Source: JADJOY01 sp016713535 [NCBI: Deltaproteobacteria bacterium]
GTDB lineage: Bacteria; JADJOY01
Assembly: GCA_016713535.1 (NCBI GenBank)
Contig: JADJOY010000023.1
Span: 62,001 to 126,000, forward strand
DNA length: 64,000 nucleotides
Direction: 5' to 3'
Shown here one piece after another: positions 44,208 to 53,376 of the stretch. Under the pieces are notes generated by a model. The model searched no databases. It worked only from the letters and a program-made list of their open reading frames with translations, and was not told where the DNA came from. The translations under genes and the position numbers were made by a program. Within the stretch, counting starts at the first letter, position 1; the number at the start of each line of letters is the position of its first letter.

Positions 44208-45203
44208 TCACTCGCGAGGCGCCTCCGCTTCGACTCGCGCACCATCGGTTCGCGCCGCGCCCGCGGCGCTCCCGAACGCACCCGCGAAGAAGCCGCCCAC
44301 GAACGGCAGCCCGGTCAGCACCAGGAGCACCGGCCCGACGAAGGACAGCACCAGCCCGGTGGCGGCGAGCTGCTCGGGCGAACCGTGCGCCGAGAAGAGC
44401 CACAGCATCCCGATCTCCCGCGTGCCGATTCCCGAGAGCGTGACAGGCAAGTTCGCGAGCAGGATCACCAGCGGCGTGCGGAAGAGCACGTCGAGGGCCG
44501 GTGCGTGGACGCCGAGGGCGCGCAGGCACACCCCGAACGACATCGCCTCGGCGAGCACCTGGAGCAGCGACACCGCGAAGAACTTGAGCCGCACGGCGGT
44601 CGGGAGCGCGGCCATCGCGTCCACGAGCTCACGAGCGAAGCGCCCGAGGCGGCCCGGCAGCGCGCCGAGGGCCTCGCGCAGGCGCGCCGGCAGCACGTTC
44701 GCGAAGAGCAGCGGGCTCGGCAGCAACAGCAGCCCGATCACCAGGCTCACCCGCGAGCCGAGTGGCGCCCACAGGAGCCCCGCGGCGCCGAACGCCATGA
44801 GCGCGACCACGTTGCTGAGCTTGTCGAAGACCAGCGCCCAGGTGCCGACCGCGGGCGGCACGTGGTGGACACCTTCCAGGTACACCACCTTGAAGAGCTC
44901 GCCGGTCTTCATCGGCAGCGTGAAGCGCAGCGGCTGGCAACCGAGCCAGATCCGCGCCGACTCGCCGAAGGTGAGCGAGTGCCCGAGCCGCCCGAGCAGG
45001 CGCCGCCACTTCTCGGCCGGCACGAACACGTGGATGCCGAGGTTGAGCGCCAGCGCCGCGGCGAGCCACGTGGGATCGGCGGCGCGCAGCGCGGCGCCGA
45101 GACGCGCGAGCCCGACGTGCCGCACCACGAACGCGAGCAGCCCCGCGGTCGCGACCAGCGACACCGCGACGCGCAGCCCGCGACGCGTGGGAGCGGCGCT
45201 CAA
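44208..45203 (-). CDS. Flippase-like membrane protein (lysylphosphatidylglycerol synthase TM family)
   Basis: 331 residues with about eight hydrophobic helices (VAVSLVATAGLLAFVVRHVG, WLAAALALNLGIHVFV, VIGLLLLPSPLLFANVL, LVLSFVGPVLLVLTGLPFVGGF). The blocks ARIWLGCQPLRFTLPMKTGEL and PLVILLANLPVTLSGIGTREIGML match the membrane domain shared by MprF and AglD-like proteins. The soluble synthase domain is absent, so a lipid-linked flippase or glycosyltransfer helper is likely. Its start overlaps the protease gene stop. Confidence 0.85.
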   Translation of the reverse strand: MSAAPTRRGLRVAVSLVATAGLLAFVVRHVGLARLGAALRAADPTWLAAALALNLGIHVFVPAEKWRRLLGRLGHSLTFGESARIWLGCQPLRFTLPMKTGELFKVVYLEGVHHVPPAVGTWALVFDKLSNVVALMAFGAAGLLWAPLGSRVSLVIGLLLLPSPLLFANVLPARLREALGALPGRLGRFARELVDAMAALPTAVRLKFFAVSLLQVLAEAMSFGVCLRALGVHAPALDVLFRTPLVILLANLPVTLSGIGTREIGMLWLFSAHGSPEQLAATGLVLSFVGPVLLVLTGLPFVGGFFAGAFGSAAGAARTDGARVEAEAPRE

Positions 45204-47404
45204 CCCTCGGCCGGCAGCGAGACGACCGCGGCCACCGCCACACCGGCGCGCCGGCGGCGCAATGCGACGGCGAGCCCGCCGAGCGCCGCCGTGAGGGCGC
45301 TGGTCGCCGCCGCGCTCGTCGAGGCAGCGCGACCGGCCCCGGCCACGTCGCAGCCACCACCCCCGCCGTGGTGCGTGACCGGCTCGGCGACGGTCACCAC
45401 CCGCGTCGCCGGCGTGGGGTCGGCAGCGCCGAGCGCGTCGGCGCAGCGGAGCGTCACCACGAACGTGCCGACCTGCGCGAGCGTGAGCTCACCGGGAGCG
45501 GCCGCGGTGGAGTCGGCGAGTCCGGCGCCGCCGAAGCTCCACTGGAACGTCGACGGCGAAAGCCCTTCGGGGTCGTTGCAGCTCCCCGCGAACGACAGGC
45601 TCTCGCCCACCGTGACCGTCACGTCGGCGGCGGGCGACTCGATCGCGGCGTTGGGCGCCACGTTGAGACGATTGGCGGCGGCGAGCCCGTCGACGCGGCC
45701 GAAGCCGTAGCTCGCGTCGAAGCCCGGGTCGCCGAGGTCGACGCCGGTCGCGCGCAACGCGCCCGCGACCTCGATCGCGGTGTTCACGCCGCCGATCAGG
45801 AGCGCCGCGACTCCGGCCACGTGGGGCGCCGACGCCGACGTGCCGTAGAACGGGCTCGGGAAGCCGCCCGCGCCCGTGACGAGCACGCCGTCGATCGCCA
45901 CCAGATCCGGCTTCGGCCGCGACTCGAGACTCGGGAAGTCGATCCGGGACGGGCCGCGCGAGCTGAACGCCTCGATGTCGTCGTTGCCGGGGTCGCTCGC
46001 CGAGATCGCCCCCGCCGCCAGCACACCGCTCACCGCCGGATGGCCGAAGATGCTGCCGTCCGCGACGTTCCACTGGTGCGACGCGACGTCGCCGCTCAGG
46101 AACAGCTCGAGACGGCGCGCCTCTCCGGCTTGCTTCACCACCGCGAGCTTCACGGTGACGTTGCGCGGGAACGGGTTCGAGAACGCCACCGCCTCGAAGG
46201 GATCGGAGCGTCCCGTCTGGCGGTTCTGGCTCGCGATCAAGATGCGGCCCTCGTCGCTGCCGAGCAGCACCAGGTCGTAGTCGTTGGCCGAGCCACCGAA
46301 CGGATCGTTCCACTCGAGATAGGCGGAGATCGTGCCGCCCACGGGCACCGTCACGTCGAGCGTGGTGTCGCTCGCGGCGCCGGCGGCCGCGCCGAAGTCA
46401 TGCTCGGGGAGCGGGTTTCCGCTCTCGTCCTCGAAGTGGTCGAGCGTACCGAAGAAGTCCGCCTCGTAGTGATCGAGCGCCTCGTTCCCCGCCGACGACA
46501 CGTAGACCACTCCGGCCTCGACCGCGTCCTTCACGGCGCTCGCGACCGGACCGTCCTCGAAGTAGGGCTCGCCGAAGAATCCCAGGTCGTCGACGATGAC
46601 GTCGGCGCCGAAGCGGGTGCGCAGGTCGTCGACGCAGCCGATGAAGTCGAGCGTGGTGAGCCCGCTGCAGAAGCCGAGCTCGGCGGCGGGGGCCAGGTCG
46701 TGGACGATCTCGAGGATCGCGGTGCCCTCGTTGCACGTGGTGCGCGCGACCGCCGGGTCGCACTCGCTCAGCACCGTGACGTCGTTCGGCAGGTCGGCGC
46801 TCGCGATCGCGTCGGCGCGCGCGTTGGCGCCGTCGGAGATGACACCGACACGCGCGTCGCGGCCGTTGAAGCCGAGCCGGCGCAGCGCCTCCGCCTTCAC
46901 GATCGCGTCGCCCGCCGTGGTCACGGCGCCGATGCGCACCGTCGCGTAGCGCGGCGGCTCGACGCTCTCGACCTCCGCGAGCGCCGCGATCTCCCCCACC
47001 CGCGACGAAGGCACCCGCGCCTGCACGATACCCGTCGTCGACGAGACGCGCTCGACCCGCGCGCCGTGGCTCGCGAGCGCGCGCGCGAGGGCCTCGCTGG
47101 CGCCGGCACGCGCGCGCACGTACACCTGCACCCGGTCGGCGCCGTCGAACCGCACCTCCCGTCCCACGCTCGAGCGCGAGCGGTCGGCGAGTGCCGCGGC
47201 GAGCTCGGGCGCCACACGCGCCCCCGCGACCCGCGCTTGCTCGGCGCGCGGACCCGCGAGCGTGAGCCGCTGGACGCGCTCGGCGGCCCCTGCCGCCGGG
47301 CTTGCGAGCGCCACCGCGACGAGGCCAGAGGCGAGAACGGGGCCTGCGCCGCGGCGCGTGCCGGGACGGCGAGGAGCCGGGTGAGCGTGCCGATCGCGGT
47401 TCAT
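45200..47404 (-). CDS. Exported subtilisin-like (S8) peptidase with PKD-like domain and C-terminal sorting tail
   Basis: About 734 residues; ATG at 47404 (MNRDRHAHP) with GAGGG upstream. Signal peptide GPVLASGLVAVALASPAAGAA, a propeptide-like region, then the peptidase: ARVGVISDGAN (Asp), NEGTAILEIVHDLAP where a Glu stands in place of the usual HGT His, YVSSAGNEA (oxyanion Asn) and YGTSASAPHVAGVAALL (Ser). After it, a PKD-like domain (PNAAIESPAADVTVTVGESLSFAGSC…FQWSFGG) and HHGGGGGCD, a hydrophobic helix and RRRR, a rhombosortase/Myxo-CTERM style anchor. The Glu/Asp/Ser set resembles sedolisins, but the overall fold reads as S8. Confidence 0.87.
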   Translation of the reverse strand: MNRDRHAHPAPRRPGTRRGAGPVLASGLVAVALASPAAGAAERVQRLTLAGPRAEQARVAGARVAPELAAALADRSRSSVGREVRFDGADRVQVYVRARAGASEALARALASHGARVERVSSTTGIVQARVPSSRVGEIAALAEVESVEPPRYATVRIGAVTTAGDAIVKAEALRRLGFNGRDARVGVISDGANARADAIASADLPNDVTVLSECDPAVARTTCNEGTAILEIVHDLAPAAELGFCSGLTTLDFIGCVDDLRTRFGADVIVDDLGFFGEPYFEDGPVASAVKDAVEAGVVYVSSAGNEALDHYEADFFGTLDHFEDESGNPLPEHDFGAAAGAASDTTLDVTVPVGGTISAYLEWNDPFGGSANDYDLVLLGSDEGRILIASQNRQTGRSDPFEAVAFSNPFPRNVTVKLAVVKQAGEARRLELFLSGDVASHQWNVADGSIFGHPAVSGVLAAGAISASDPGNDDIEAFSSRGPSRIDFPSLESRPKPDLVAIDGVLVTGAGGFPSPFYGTSASAPHVAGVAALLIGGVNTAIEVAGALRATGVDLGDPGFDASYGFGRVDGLAAANRLNVAPNAAIESPAADVTVTVGESLSFAGSCNDPEGLSPSTFQWSFGGAGLADSTAAAPGELTLAQVGTFVVTLRCADALGAADPTPATRVVTVAEPVTHHGGGGGCDVAGAGRAASTSAAATSALTAALGGLAVALRRRRAGVAVAAVVSLPAEG

Positions 47405-47480
47405 GGCCATCCCTCGTCGCTTCGCATCCGACCGGGCCGCCGCGCCGCGCGCGGCGACCCCCCTCCATCCGTCCGCGCGC

Positions 47481-48104
47481 TCAGCCGCCCGGCGTGGTCG
47501 CCGCCGCCCAGGCCGGCAACGCGCAGAGCTTCGCGTACCAGCGCTCCACCGAGGGCAGCGCGTCCATCGCCAGTCCCGCGGGCCCGGCGTACACGAAGCA
47601 CGAGCCGACCGAGAAATCGGCGAGCGAGAGGCCGTCACCGACGATCCACTCCCGACCGGCGAGGTGGCCATCGAGGACCTTCGCGAAGCGGTTGAAGCGC
47701 TCGAGCGCCGCCGCGACCACCGCCTCGTCGGCGGGCCCCCCGCCCAGCATCCCCTTGATCATGCGCTCGTACTGGATCGTGCCCACCGCCGGTCCGAGGT
47801 GGCTCGACTGCCAGAACATCCAGCGGTTGAGGTCGCACTGCGCGCGCGCGTCGCTCGGGTAGAGGGTGTTCCCCGGCTTCTTGCTGCACAGGTACTGCAT
47901 GATCGCGTTCGATTCCCACAGCACGAAGTCGCCGTCCTCTAGGGTCGGGATCATGTGGTTGGGGTTGAGCTTCACGAAGCCGGGCTCGAGCTGCTTGCCC
48001 TTGGAGAGATCGACGAGCTCGGAGTCGGCCTCGAGACCGAGCTGCTTGATCACCGCCACGACCTTCATCGCGTTGTTCGACATCGGGAACGTATAGAGCT
48101 TCAT
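47481..48104 (-). CDS. Glutathione S-transferase family protein
   Basis: 207 residues from the ATG at 48104. N-terminal thioredoxin-like domain: KLYTFPMSNNAMKVVAVIKQLGLE, NHMIPTLEDGDFVLWESNAIMQYL with the Pro and Glu-Ser of the glutathione site. Helical C-terminal domain with GREWIVGDGLSLADFSVGS, the N-capping Asp motif. The Ser in the PMSNN stretch is the expected catalytic residue of theta/beta-like bacterial forms. It stands alone. Confidence 0.92.
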   Translation of the reverse strand: MKLYTFPMSNNAMKVVAVIKQLGLEADSELVDLSKGKQLEPGFVKLNPNHMIPTLEDGDFVLWESNAIMQYLCSKKPGNTLYPSDARAQCDLNRWMFWQSSHLGPAVGTIQYERMIKGMLGGGPADEAVVAAALERFNRFAKVLDGHLAGREWIVGDGLSLADFSVGSCFVYAGPAGLAMDALPSVERWYAKLCALPAWAAATTPGG

Positions 48105-48372
48105 GCGTGGGCGTCTCCTCGAGATGGGTTCGTCGCCGAAACGACGACGATCGAGCGTAGCAGCGCAGTCGCGGGCAGTCCTCCGGGCCGACCCGCGCGT
48201 GCCCACGGCGCTCGCTCCAGGCCGAGCTTCTCCTTGATAATTCGATCGTCACCTACGGGTTTGCCGCGTAAGGCGAAACCCCACTAGGATGGTGACCCTT
48301 GCTCGCGCACTCGCCTTCCGGGGCCTCGCCGCCAGCCCCGCACGCCGCCCGCGCCGCACGACGGAGGATCCG
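48105..48372. other. Gap between divergent GST and PilB/GspE genes
   Basis: 268 bases. A short AT-richer patch (TTGATAATTCGATCG, about 48234-48248) may carry promoter elements; nothing else recognised. Confidence 0.4.
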
Positions 48373-50157
48373 ATGAGCACGCTCGCGCTCGACGTAGGCC
48401 CGACCCCCAGCCGCAGCGCTCCCCCTCTCGCTCCCCCCGCCTCCTCGCACGACGGCGTGCGGCCGATCGGCCAGATCCTCCTCGAGCGCCGCCTGATCGA
48501 CCCGCAGGGCCTCGCCGCAGGGCTGCAGCGCAAGGCGACCACGTTCGGCACCCTCGGCGAAAACCTCGTCGAGCTCGGCCTCGTCAGCGAGGAGGCCGTG
48601 CTCGAGTGCCTGACCGAGCAGCTCCCCGTCCTGGGCGAGCAGGTCGCCGTGGAGAGGCCCAGGGCGATCGCACTGCTCGAGGTCGAGATCGGCGCGGAGG
48701 CCAAGGCCGCGGTGCCGATCACGCTGCTCCTCAGGCACCGCGCGATGCCGCTCCTGCTCTCGTCCGAGAAGAAGGAGCTCACGCTCGCGATGGCCGACGC
48801 GCAGGACCACGCCGCCATCAAGGAGCTCGAGTTCGCGACCACGCGGCGCATCCGCGCCGTCGCCACCGACTACGGGATCATCCTCGCCCTCTGGGAGAAG
48901 CACTACGGGCTCTCGCGCGAGGAGATCCGCAAGCGCCACTTGAGCTTCGTCCGCGACCTCAAGTTCCCGATCAACGCGATGATGAACGAGTCGTCGGTCG
49001 CGAAGCTGGTCGAGAACCTGCTCACCAAGGCGGTCGCGGTGGGCGCCACCGACATCCACTTCGACCACTTCGACGACGAGGTCGTGGTGCGGTTTCGCCT
49101 CGATGGTCTGCTCTACACGGTGCTCAGCCTGCCCGCCGACGTGTACCCGCGCGTGCTCTCGCGGATCAAGATCCTCGCGAACCTCGACATCGCCGAGCAC
49201 CGCCTCACCCAGGACGGCCACATCACCATCACCGGGCTCAAGGACATGCCGATCGAGCTGCGCGTCGGCATCTTCCCGGTGTACGGAGGCGAGCGCGTCG
49301 CGATCCGCGTCCAGGACCACTGCCGCTTCGACTTCTCCCTCGACAATCTCGGCATCCTGGCCGACGACCAGGCGCGCTTCCGGCGCGAGCTGAGCCGCCC
49401 CAACGGACTCGCGCTCTTCACCGGTCCGATGGGCTCGGGGAAGACCACCACGCTCTACTCGGTGCTGCACGAGACCCGCGACTCGTCGCGCAACGTGATG
49501 ACGATCGAGGACCCGATCGAGTTCAACTTCAAGTGGATCGCCCAGGCGCAGGTCTCGGAGAAGACCGGCTTCACCTTCGCCGCGGCGCTGCGCGCGATGT
49601 TGCGCCAGGACGCCAACGTGATGATGGTCGGCGAGGTGCGCGACGAGGAGACCGCCGAGATCGCGGTGCGCGCGGCACTCACCGGCCACCTGGTGATCGC
49701 CACCGTCCACACCAACGACGCCGTCACGGCGATCGCGCGGCTGCGCGACATGGGGATCAAGCCGTTCCTCATCGCCTCGGGCCTCAACCTGGCGGTGGCG
49801 CAGCGCCTGGTGCGCAAGGTGTGCCCGCGCTGCCGCGTCCCCGACCACCCCAACCCCAAGACCCTGCTCAGGCTCGGCCTCACCCCCGCACAGATCGAGA
49901 AGGCGACCTTCTTCAAGGGCAGCGGCTGCACCGCCTGCAACTTCACCGGCTATCACGGGCGGCTCGGCATCTTCGAGGTCCTGAGCGTGACCGAGAAGCT
50001 GCGCGAGATGATCGCCGACGGCGCCACCACCGCGGAGCTGCGCAAGCGCGCCCGCAAGGACGGCATGGTGCCGATCGCGCTCGCCGGGCTGCACCAGGCG
50101 CGCGCGGGCCTCACCACCGTGGACGAAGTCATCCGGCAGACCGCGCTCGGGGAGTAG
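48373..50157 (+). CDS. PilB/GspE-type secretion or pilus assembly ATPase
   Basis: 594 residues from the ATG at 48373, preceded by GGAGG. N-terminal MshEN-like domain (IGQILLERRLIDPQGLAAGL, TFGTLGENLVELGLVSEEAVLECL), then the hexameric ATPase: GATDIHFDHFDDEVVVRFRLDG, Walker A FTGPMGSGKTTTLY, MTIEDPIEFNF (Asp box), MMVGEVRDEETAEIAVRAALTGH (Walker B/His box) and the zinc-binding VCPRCR…GCTACNFTGYHGR. Such ATPases drive type IV pilus extension or type II secretion. No pil/gsp partner genes are in the window. The earlier in-frame ATG (48289) has no ribosome site. Confidence 0.94.
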   Translation: MSTLALDVGPTPSRSAPPLAPPASSHDGVRPIGQILLERRLIDPQGLAAGLQRKATTFGTLGENLVELGLVSEEAVLECLTEQLPVLGEQVAVERPRAIALLEVEIGAEAKAAVPITLLLRHRAMPLLLSSEKKELTLAMADAQDHAAIKELEFATTRRIRAVATDYGIILALWEKHYGLSREEIRKRHLSFVRDLKFPINAMMNESSVAKLVENLLTKAVAVGATDIHFDHFDDEVVVRFRLDGLLYTVLSLPADVYPRVLSRIKILANLDIAEHRLTQDGHITITGLKDMPIELRVGIFPVYGGERVAIRVQDHCRFDFSLDNLGILADDQARFRRELSRPNGLALFTGPMGSGKTTTLYSVLHETRDSSRNVMTIEDPIEFNFKWIAQAQVSEKTGFTFAAALRAMLRQDANVMMVGEVRDEETAEIAVRAALTGHLVIATVHTNDAVTAIARLRDMGIKPFLIASGLNLAVAQRLVRKVCPRCRVPDHPNPKTLLRLGLTPAQIEKATFFKGSGCTACNFTGYHGRLGIFEVLSVTEKLREMIADGATTAELRKRARKDGMVPIALAGLHQARAGLTTVDEVIRQTALGE

Positions 50158-50158
50158 G

Positions 50159-51292
50159 TTGCCGGCGCGGCTGCCCGGGCAGGGCGGTACGGTCCGCTTC
50201 GAGCCGCCGCACCCCGGCGCGGCGGTGCGACGCCGGCGCGGCCCCGCCGCCTCGACGCGGGCGTGGCTGGCGCGCGCGGGCTACGCGGTGGCGTGGGCCG
50301 CGGGGCTGGTGGCGATCCCCGAGCTCGGGCTGCGCCTCGCCAGGCCGCCGCGGGCGGAGCCACCCGGTGTCGAGTCGCGGCTGCGTGCGCTGTTCGAGCC
50401 GGCCCGCGACGACGCGGTCGGCTGGCAGCTCGCCGCGGGCGCGCACGTCGACGTCGAGCAGACGTGGGGCATCGCGATCAACGAGAGCGGCTACCGCGGG
50501 CCATTCCACTCCCGCGAGAGCTTCGCCGACGCGCGCCGGATCGCGGTGCTCGGCGACGAGCAGGCCTTCGGCCAGGACCGGCCGTACGAGGAGAGCTTCG
50601 GCGGCGCGCTCGAGCGCGAATTACGCGCCCGCCCGGGTGGTCCCTGGCAGGTGCTGAGCTTCGCGGTCCCCGGCTACGACACGCGAGCGGAGATCGCGCA
50701 CTGGCGCCGCGACGTCGCGGCGTTCCGGCCCAAGCTGGTGGTGCTCGGCTACGCGGCGAACGACCTGGTGGCGCCGCGCCAGCTCGAGCCGCCCGATCTC
50801 CTCGACCGCCTGCTGCTCGCGCGGCTCGTCCGCCGCGCCCTCGACCGGGGCGAGCTCCCGAGCTGGCGCGAGCCCGGGGCCGCGCTCGATCGCGCCGTCG
50901 CGCGAGCCTTCGACCCGGGCTCGGCGACGTGGCGCGCCAATCGCGAGTTGCTGATCGACTTCGCGGGCGAGGTGTGCCGCGCCGAGGCGCGGCTGGTGAT
51001 CGTGGTCCTGCCCGAGCTGTTCGGGGTGACGACTCACGAGCAGCTCGAGAGGCAGCCCTACCAGCGCTACAGCGCGGCGCTCGGCGAGCTCGCGAGCGAA
51101 GGGCTCGCGGTCGTCGACCCCACCCCCGCCTTCGTCGGCGCGGGGCTGCGTCCCACGGAGCTCTGGGCGGACGGCGAGGGGCGGCGCAAGAACGCCGTGG
51201 CGACGTCGCTGATCGTGCGATCGGTGATCGAGTCGGGCGCGCTCGAGCCCCGCCACGACTTCGTGCCGTGCCCCCTGCGCGCCGGTGGTTGA
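50159..51292 (+). CDS. SGNH-hydrolase-like protein with altered catalytic residues
   Basis: 377 residues from a TTG two bases after the ATPase stop, with GGGAG upstream. One N-terminal membrane helix (AWLARAGYAVAWAAGLVAIPELGLRL), then the AlgX/SGNH-like layout INESGYRGPFHSRESFADARRIAVLGDEQAFGQD, LSFAVPGYDTRAEIAHWRR, VVLGYAANDLV and LWADGEGRRKNAVATSLI. The usual GDS nucleophile is GDE and the final DxxH is DGEGRR, so two catalytic residues appear lost. Compare the intact SGNH protein at 28964-29944. Possibly a binding pseudoenzyme for a surface glycan. Confidence 0.72.
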   Translation: MPARLPGQGGTVRFEPPHPGAAVRRRRGPAASTRAWLARAGYAVAWAAGLVAIPELGLRLARPPRAEPPGVESRLRALFEPARDDAVGWQLAAGAHVDVEQTWGIAINESGYRGPFHSRESFADARRIAVLGDEQAFGQDRPYEESFGGALERELRARPGGPWQVLSFAVPGYDTRAEIAHWRRDVAAFRPKLVVLGYAANDLVAPRQLEPPDLLDRLLLARLVRRALDRGELPSWREPGAALDRAVARAFDPGSATWRANRELLIDFAGEVCRAEARLVIVVLPELFGVTTHEQLERQPYQRYSAALGELASEGLAVVDPTPAFVGAGLRPTELWADGEGRRKNAVATSLIVRSVIESGALEPRHDFVPCPLRAGG

Positions 51293-51378
51293 GCGCGCAA
51301 CTGGTCCCTCGCCGCGCCTCGCCGCTCGGAGTGAAACATGTTCTACTTGCGCGCCCCATCCTTCGCAGGAGGTGCCGC

Positions 51379-52371
51379 GTGAAGCTCGGCTTGATGCTCG
51401 GTTACTGGCAGTCCGGCCCCGAAGACCCGATCGAGCTGGTCCGCTACGCCGAGGACCTGGGCTACGACTCGGTGTGGACCGCCGAGGCCTACGGCTCCGA
51501 CGTCTTCTCGCCGCTGTGCTGGATCGGCGCGCGCACCAAGAAGATCAAGCTCGCCACCGGCATCATGCACATCTCGGCGCGCACGCCGGCGTGCGTCGCG
51601 ATGCCCGCGGCCCCCATCGATCACCTCTCCGGCGGTCGGCTGATCCTCGGCATCGGTGTCTCGGGACCGCAGGTGGTCGAGGGCTGGTACGGCCAGCCCT
51701 TCCCCAAGCCCATCGGCCGCACCCGCGAGTTCGTGGCGCTGGTGCGCAAGATCCTGGCGCGCGAGGAGCCCGTGAGCTTCCAGGGCGAGCACTACCAGCT
51801 CCCGCTCCAGGGCGGCACCGGGCTCGGCAAGCCGCTCAAGCTGATTGTCCACCCGCTGCGCAAGGACATCCCGATCTACATCGGCGCCGAGGGCCCGAAG
51901 AACGTCGAGATGGCGTGCGAGGTCGGCAACGGCTGGCTACCGGTCTTCTACTCGCCGTACCGCAAGATCTACCCGGAGCTGATGGCGAACCTGAAGCCCG
52001 GCTTCGACGTCGCGTGTCCCGTGACGATCGTCATGAAGGACGACCTCCAGGAAGCGCTCACCTACATGAAGTGGTACCTGGCCTTCTATCTCGGCGGCAT
52101 GGGAGCGAAGAGCCAGAACTTCCACATGAACTGGGTGGGGCGGCTCGGCTTCGGTGAGGCCGCGGAGCGGATCCAGGAGCTCTTCCTCGCCGGCAAGCGC
52201 GAGGAAGCGGTGGCGGCGGTGCCCGACGAGCTCGCCGACGAGATCGCGCTGCTCGGGCCGCCCGCTCGCATCAAGGAGCGGCTCCAGGCCTGGAAGGAGA
52301 GCCCCGTCACCACGCTCCTCGCCGGCACCCGCGACCCGGAAGCCCTCAAGGTCCTCGCCGAAGCGATGTGA
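51379..52371 (+). CDS. LLM-class flavin-dependent oxidoreductase
   Basis: 330 residues from a GTG with GGAGG five bases upstream. Luciferase-like TIM barrel: MKLGLMLGYWQSGPEDPIELVRYAEDLGYDSVWTAEAYGSDVFSPL, KIKLATGIMHISARTPA, DHLSGGRLILGIGVSGPQVVEGWYGQP and PIYIGAEGPKNVEMACEVGNGWLPV. These match the group often using coenzyme F420 or FMN. Monocistronic. Substrate not deducible. Confidence 0.9.
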   Translation: MKLGLMLGYWQSGPEDPIELVRYAEDLGYDSVWTAEAYGSDVFSPLCWIGARTKKIKLATGIMHISARTPACVAMPAAPIDHLSGGRLILGIGVSGPQVVEGWYGQPFPKPIGRTREFVALVRKILAREEPVSFQGEHYQLPLQGGTGLGKPLKLIVHPLRKDIPIYIGAEGPKNVEMACEVGNGWLPVFYSPYRKIYPELMANLKPGFDVACPVTIVMKDDLQEALTYMKWYLAFYLGGMGAKSQNFHMNWVGRLGFGEAAERIQELFLAGKREEAVAAVPDELADEIALLGPPARIKERLQAWKESPVTTLLAGTRDPEALKVLAEAM

Positions 52372-52451
52372 CGCGCGGCTCGCCTCGCTGGAGGGTCGTC
52401 GCTTCGTCGACGACCCCAACCGATCGTAGGGGCGGCCGCGCGCCAGCCGCC

Positions 52452-53297
52452 TCAGAACCCCTGGTCGCGCAGGAAGCGGGCGAGCTCGGTGTAGAAGTCG
52501 AGGTGCTTGAACTCGGTCTCGTCGGGGGGCTGGCCGACCTCATCGAAGTGATCCGCGTTCAGCGTGCCCAGGTACGTTCCCCACTCGGACGACGACACCC
52601 CGACCATCCCGTCGTTCGTGCCCTGGTACAGCAGCGTGATCGGGTACGAGAGCCAGAGCTTCGGGTTGAGCAGGAAGAGCCCGTTCCCGCCGTACGAGTA
52701 GTACGCCACACCGGGCATGTCCGGCGTGGTCGGATTGAACGTGTTGGTCATGTAATCGGTGGTGGTCTCGAGCACCGCGTCCCAGTCGAGCCCCCAGAAC
52801 TGGAGGATGAAGTCGATGATCTCCTGGGTGGCGCCGGGCAAGGCCCCCACCGCGACGTCCGATACCGCGCAGCCGCGGTGCGGCGTGGCGATGGTCGTGA
52901 GCGACGCCACGCGATCGGCCATCCCCAGGTGGGTGATCAGGTAGCGCGCGTCCAGCCCACCCATGCTGTGGGCGACGATGTTCACCTTTTTCCCCGGAAA
53001 CGCGGCGTCGATGGCGTCCTTGAGCTGCTGCGCCCGCACCTCGATGGCGTTGACCGGTGACACCGCGGGCGTGAGCACCGTGTAGCCGATGCTCTCCAGA
53101 TGCGCCTTCACGTTGTAGAAATACGTGTACCCGTCGACGTCGCTCCACCCGGCGAAGCCGTGCGCCAGCACCAGCGGATGCTTCGTGGGGACGTCGAGGA
53201 GCGTGCAGGTGTCGCCCATCGACGCGAGCGCCACCACCGCCACCAGCGCCAGCCGGCGCAGGCCGGCCGAACCCGGAACCCACGATCTCGACGACAT
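52452..53297 (-). CDS. Secreted triacylglycerol lipase-like alpha/beta hydrolase
   Basis: 281 residues from the ATG at 53297. Signal peptide GLRRLALVAVVALASMGDTC, then HPLVLAHGFAGWS (oxyanion loop), NIVAHSMGGLDARYL with the nucleophile Ser in AHSMGG, TTIATPHRGCAVSD, and later NDGMVGVSSSEWGTYLG (Asp) and HFDEVGQ (His). This matches the Pseudomonas/Burkholderia class I lipases. No lipase foldase gene is adjacent. It is divergent from the EamA transporter. Confidence 0.88.
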   Translation of the reverse strand: MSSRSWVPGSAGLRRLALVAVVALASMGDTCTLLDVPTKHPLVLAHGFAGWSDVDGYTYFYNVKAHLESIGYTVLTPAVSPVNAIEVRAQQLKDAIDAAFPGKKVNIVAHSMGGLDARYLITHLGMADRVASLTTIATPHRGCAVSDVAVGALPGATQEIIDFILQFWGLDWDAVLETTTDYMTNTFNPTTPDMPGVAYYSYGGNGLFLLNPKLWLSYPITLLYQGTNDGMVGVSSSEWGTYLGTLNADHFDEVGQPPDETEFKHLDFYTELARFLRDQGF

Positions 53298-53376
53298 GGT
53301 GCAGTCATCGCGGCAGCCGGACATGGGACAGCTGGCGTCGACGTCCGGCACCACTCCTCTGGATCCTAGCGGATCG

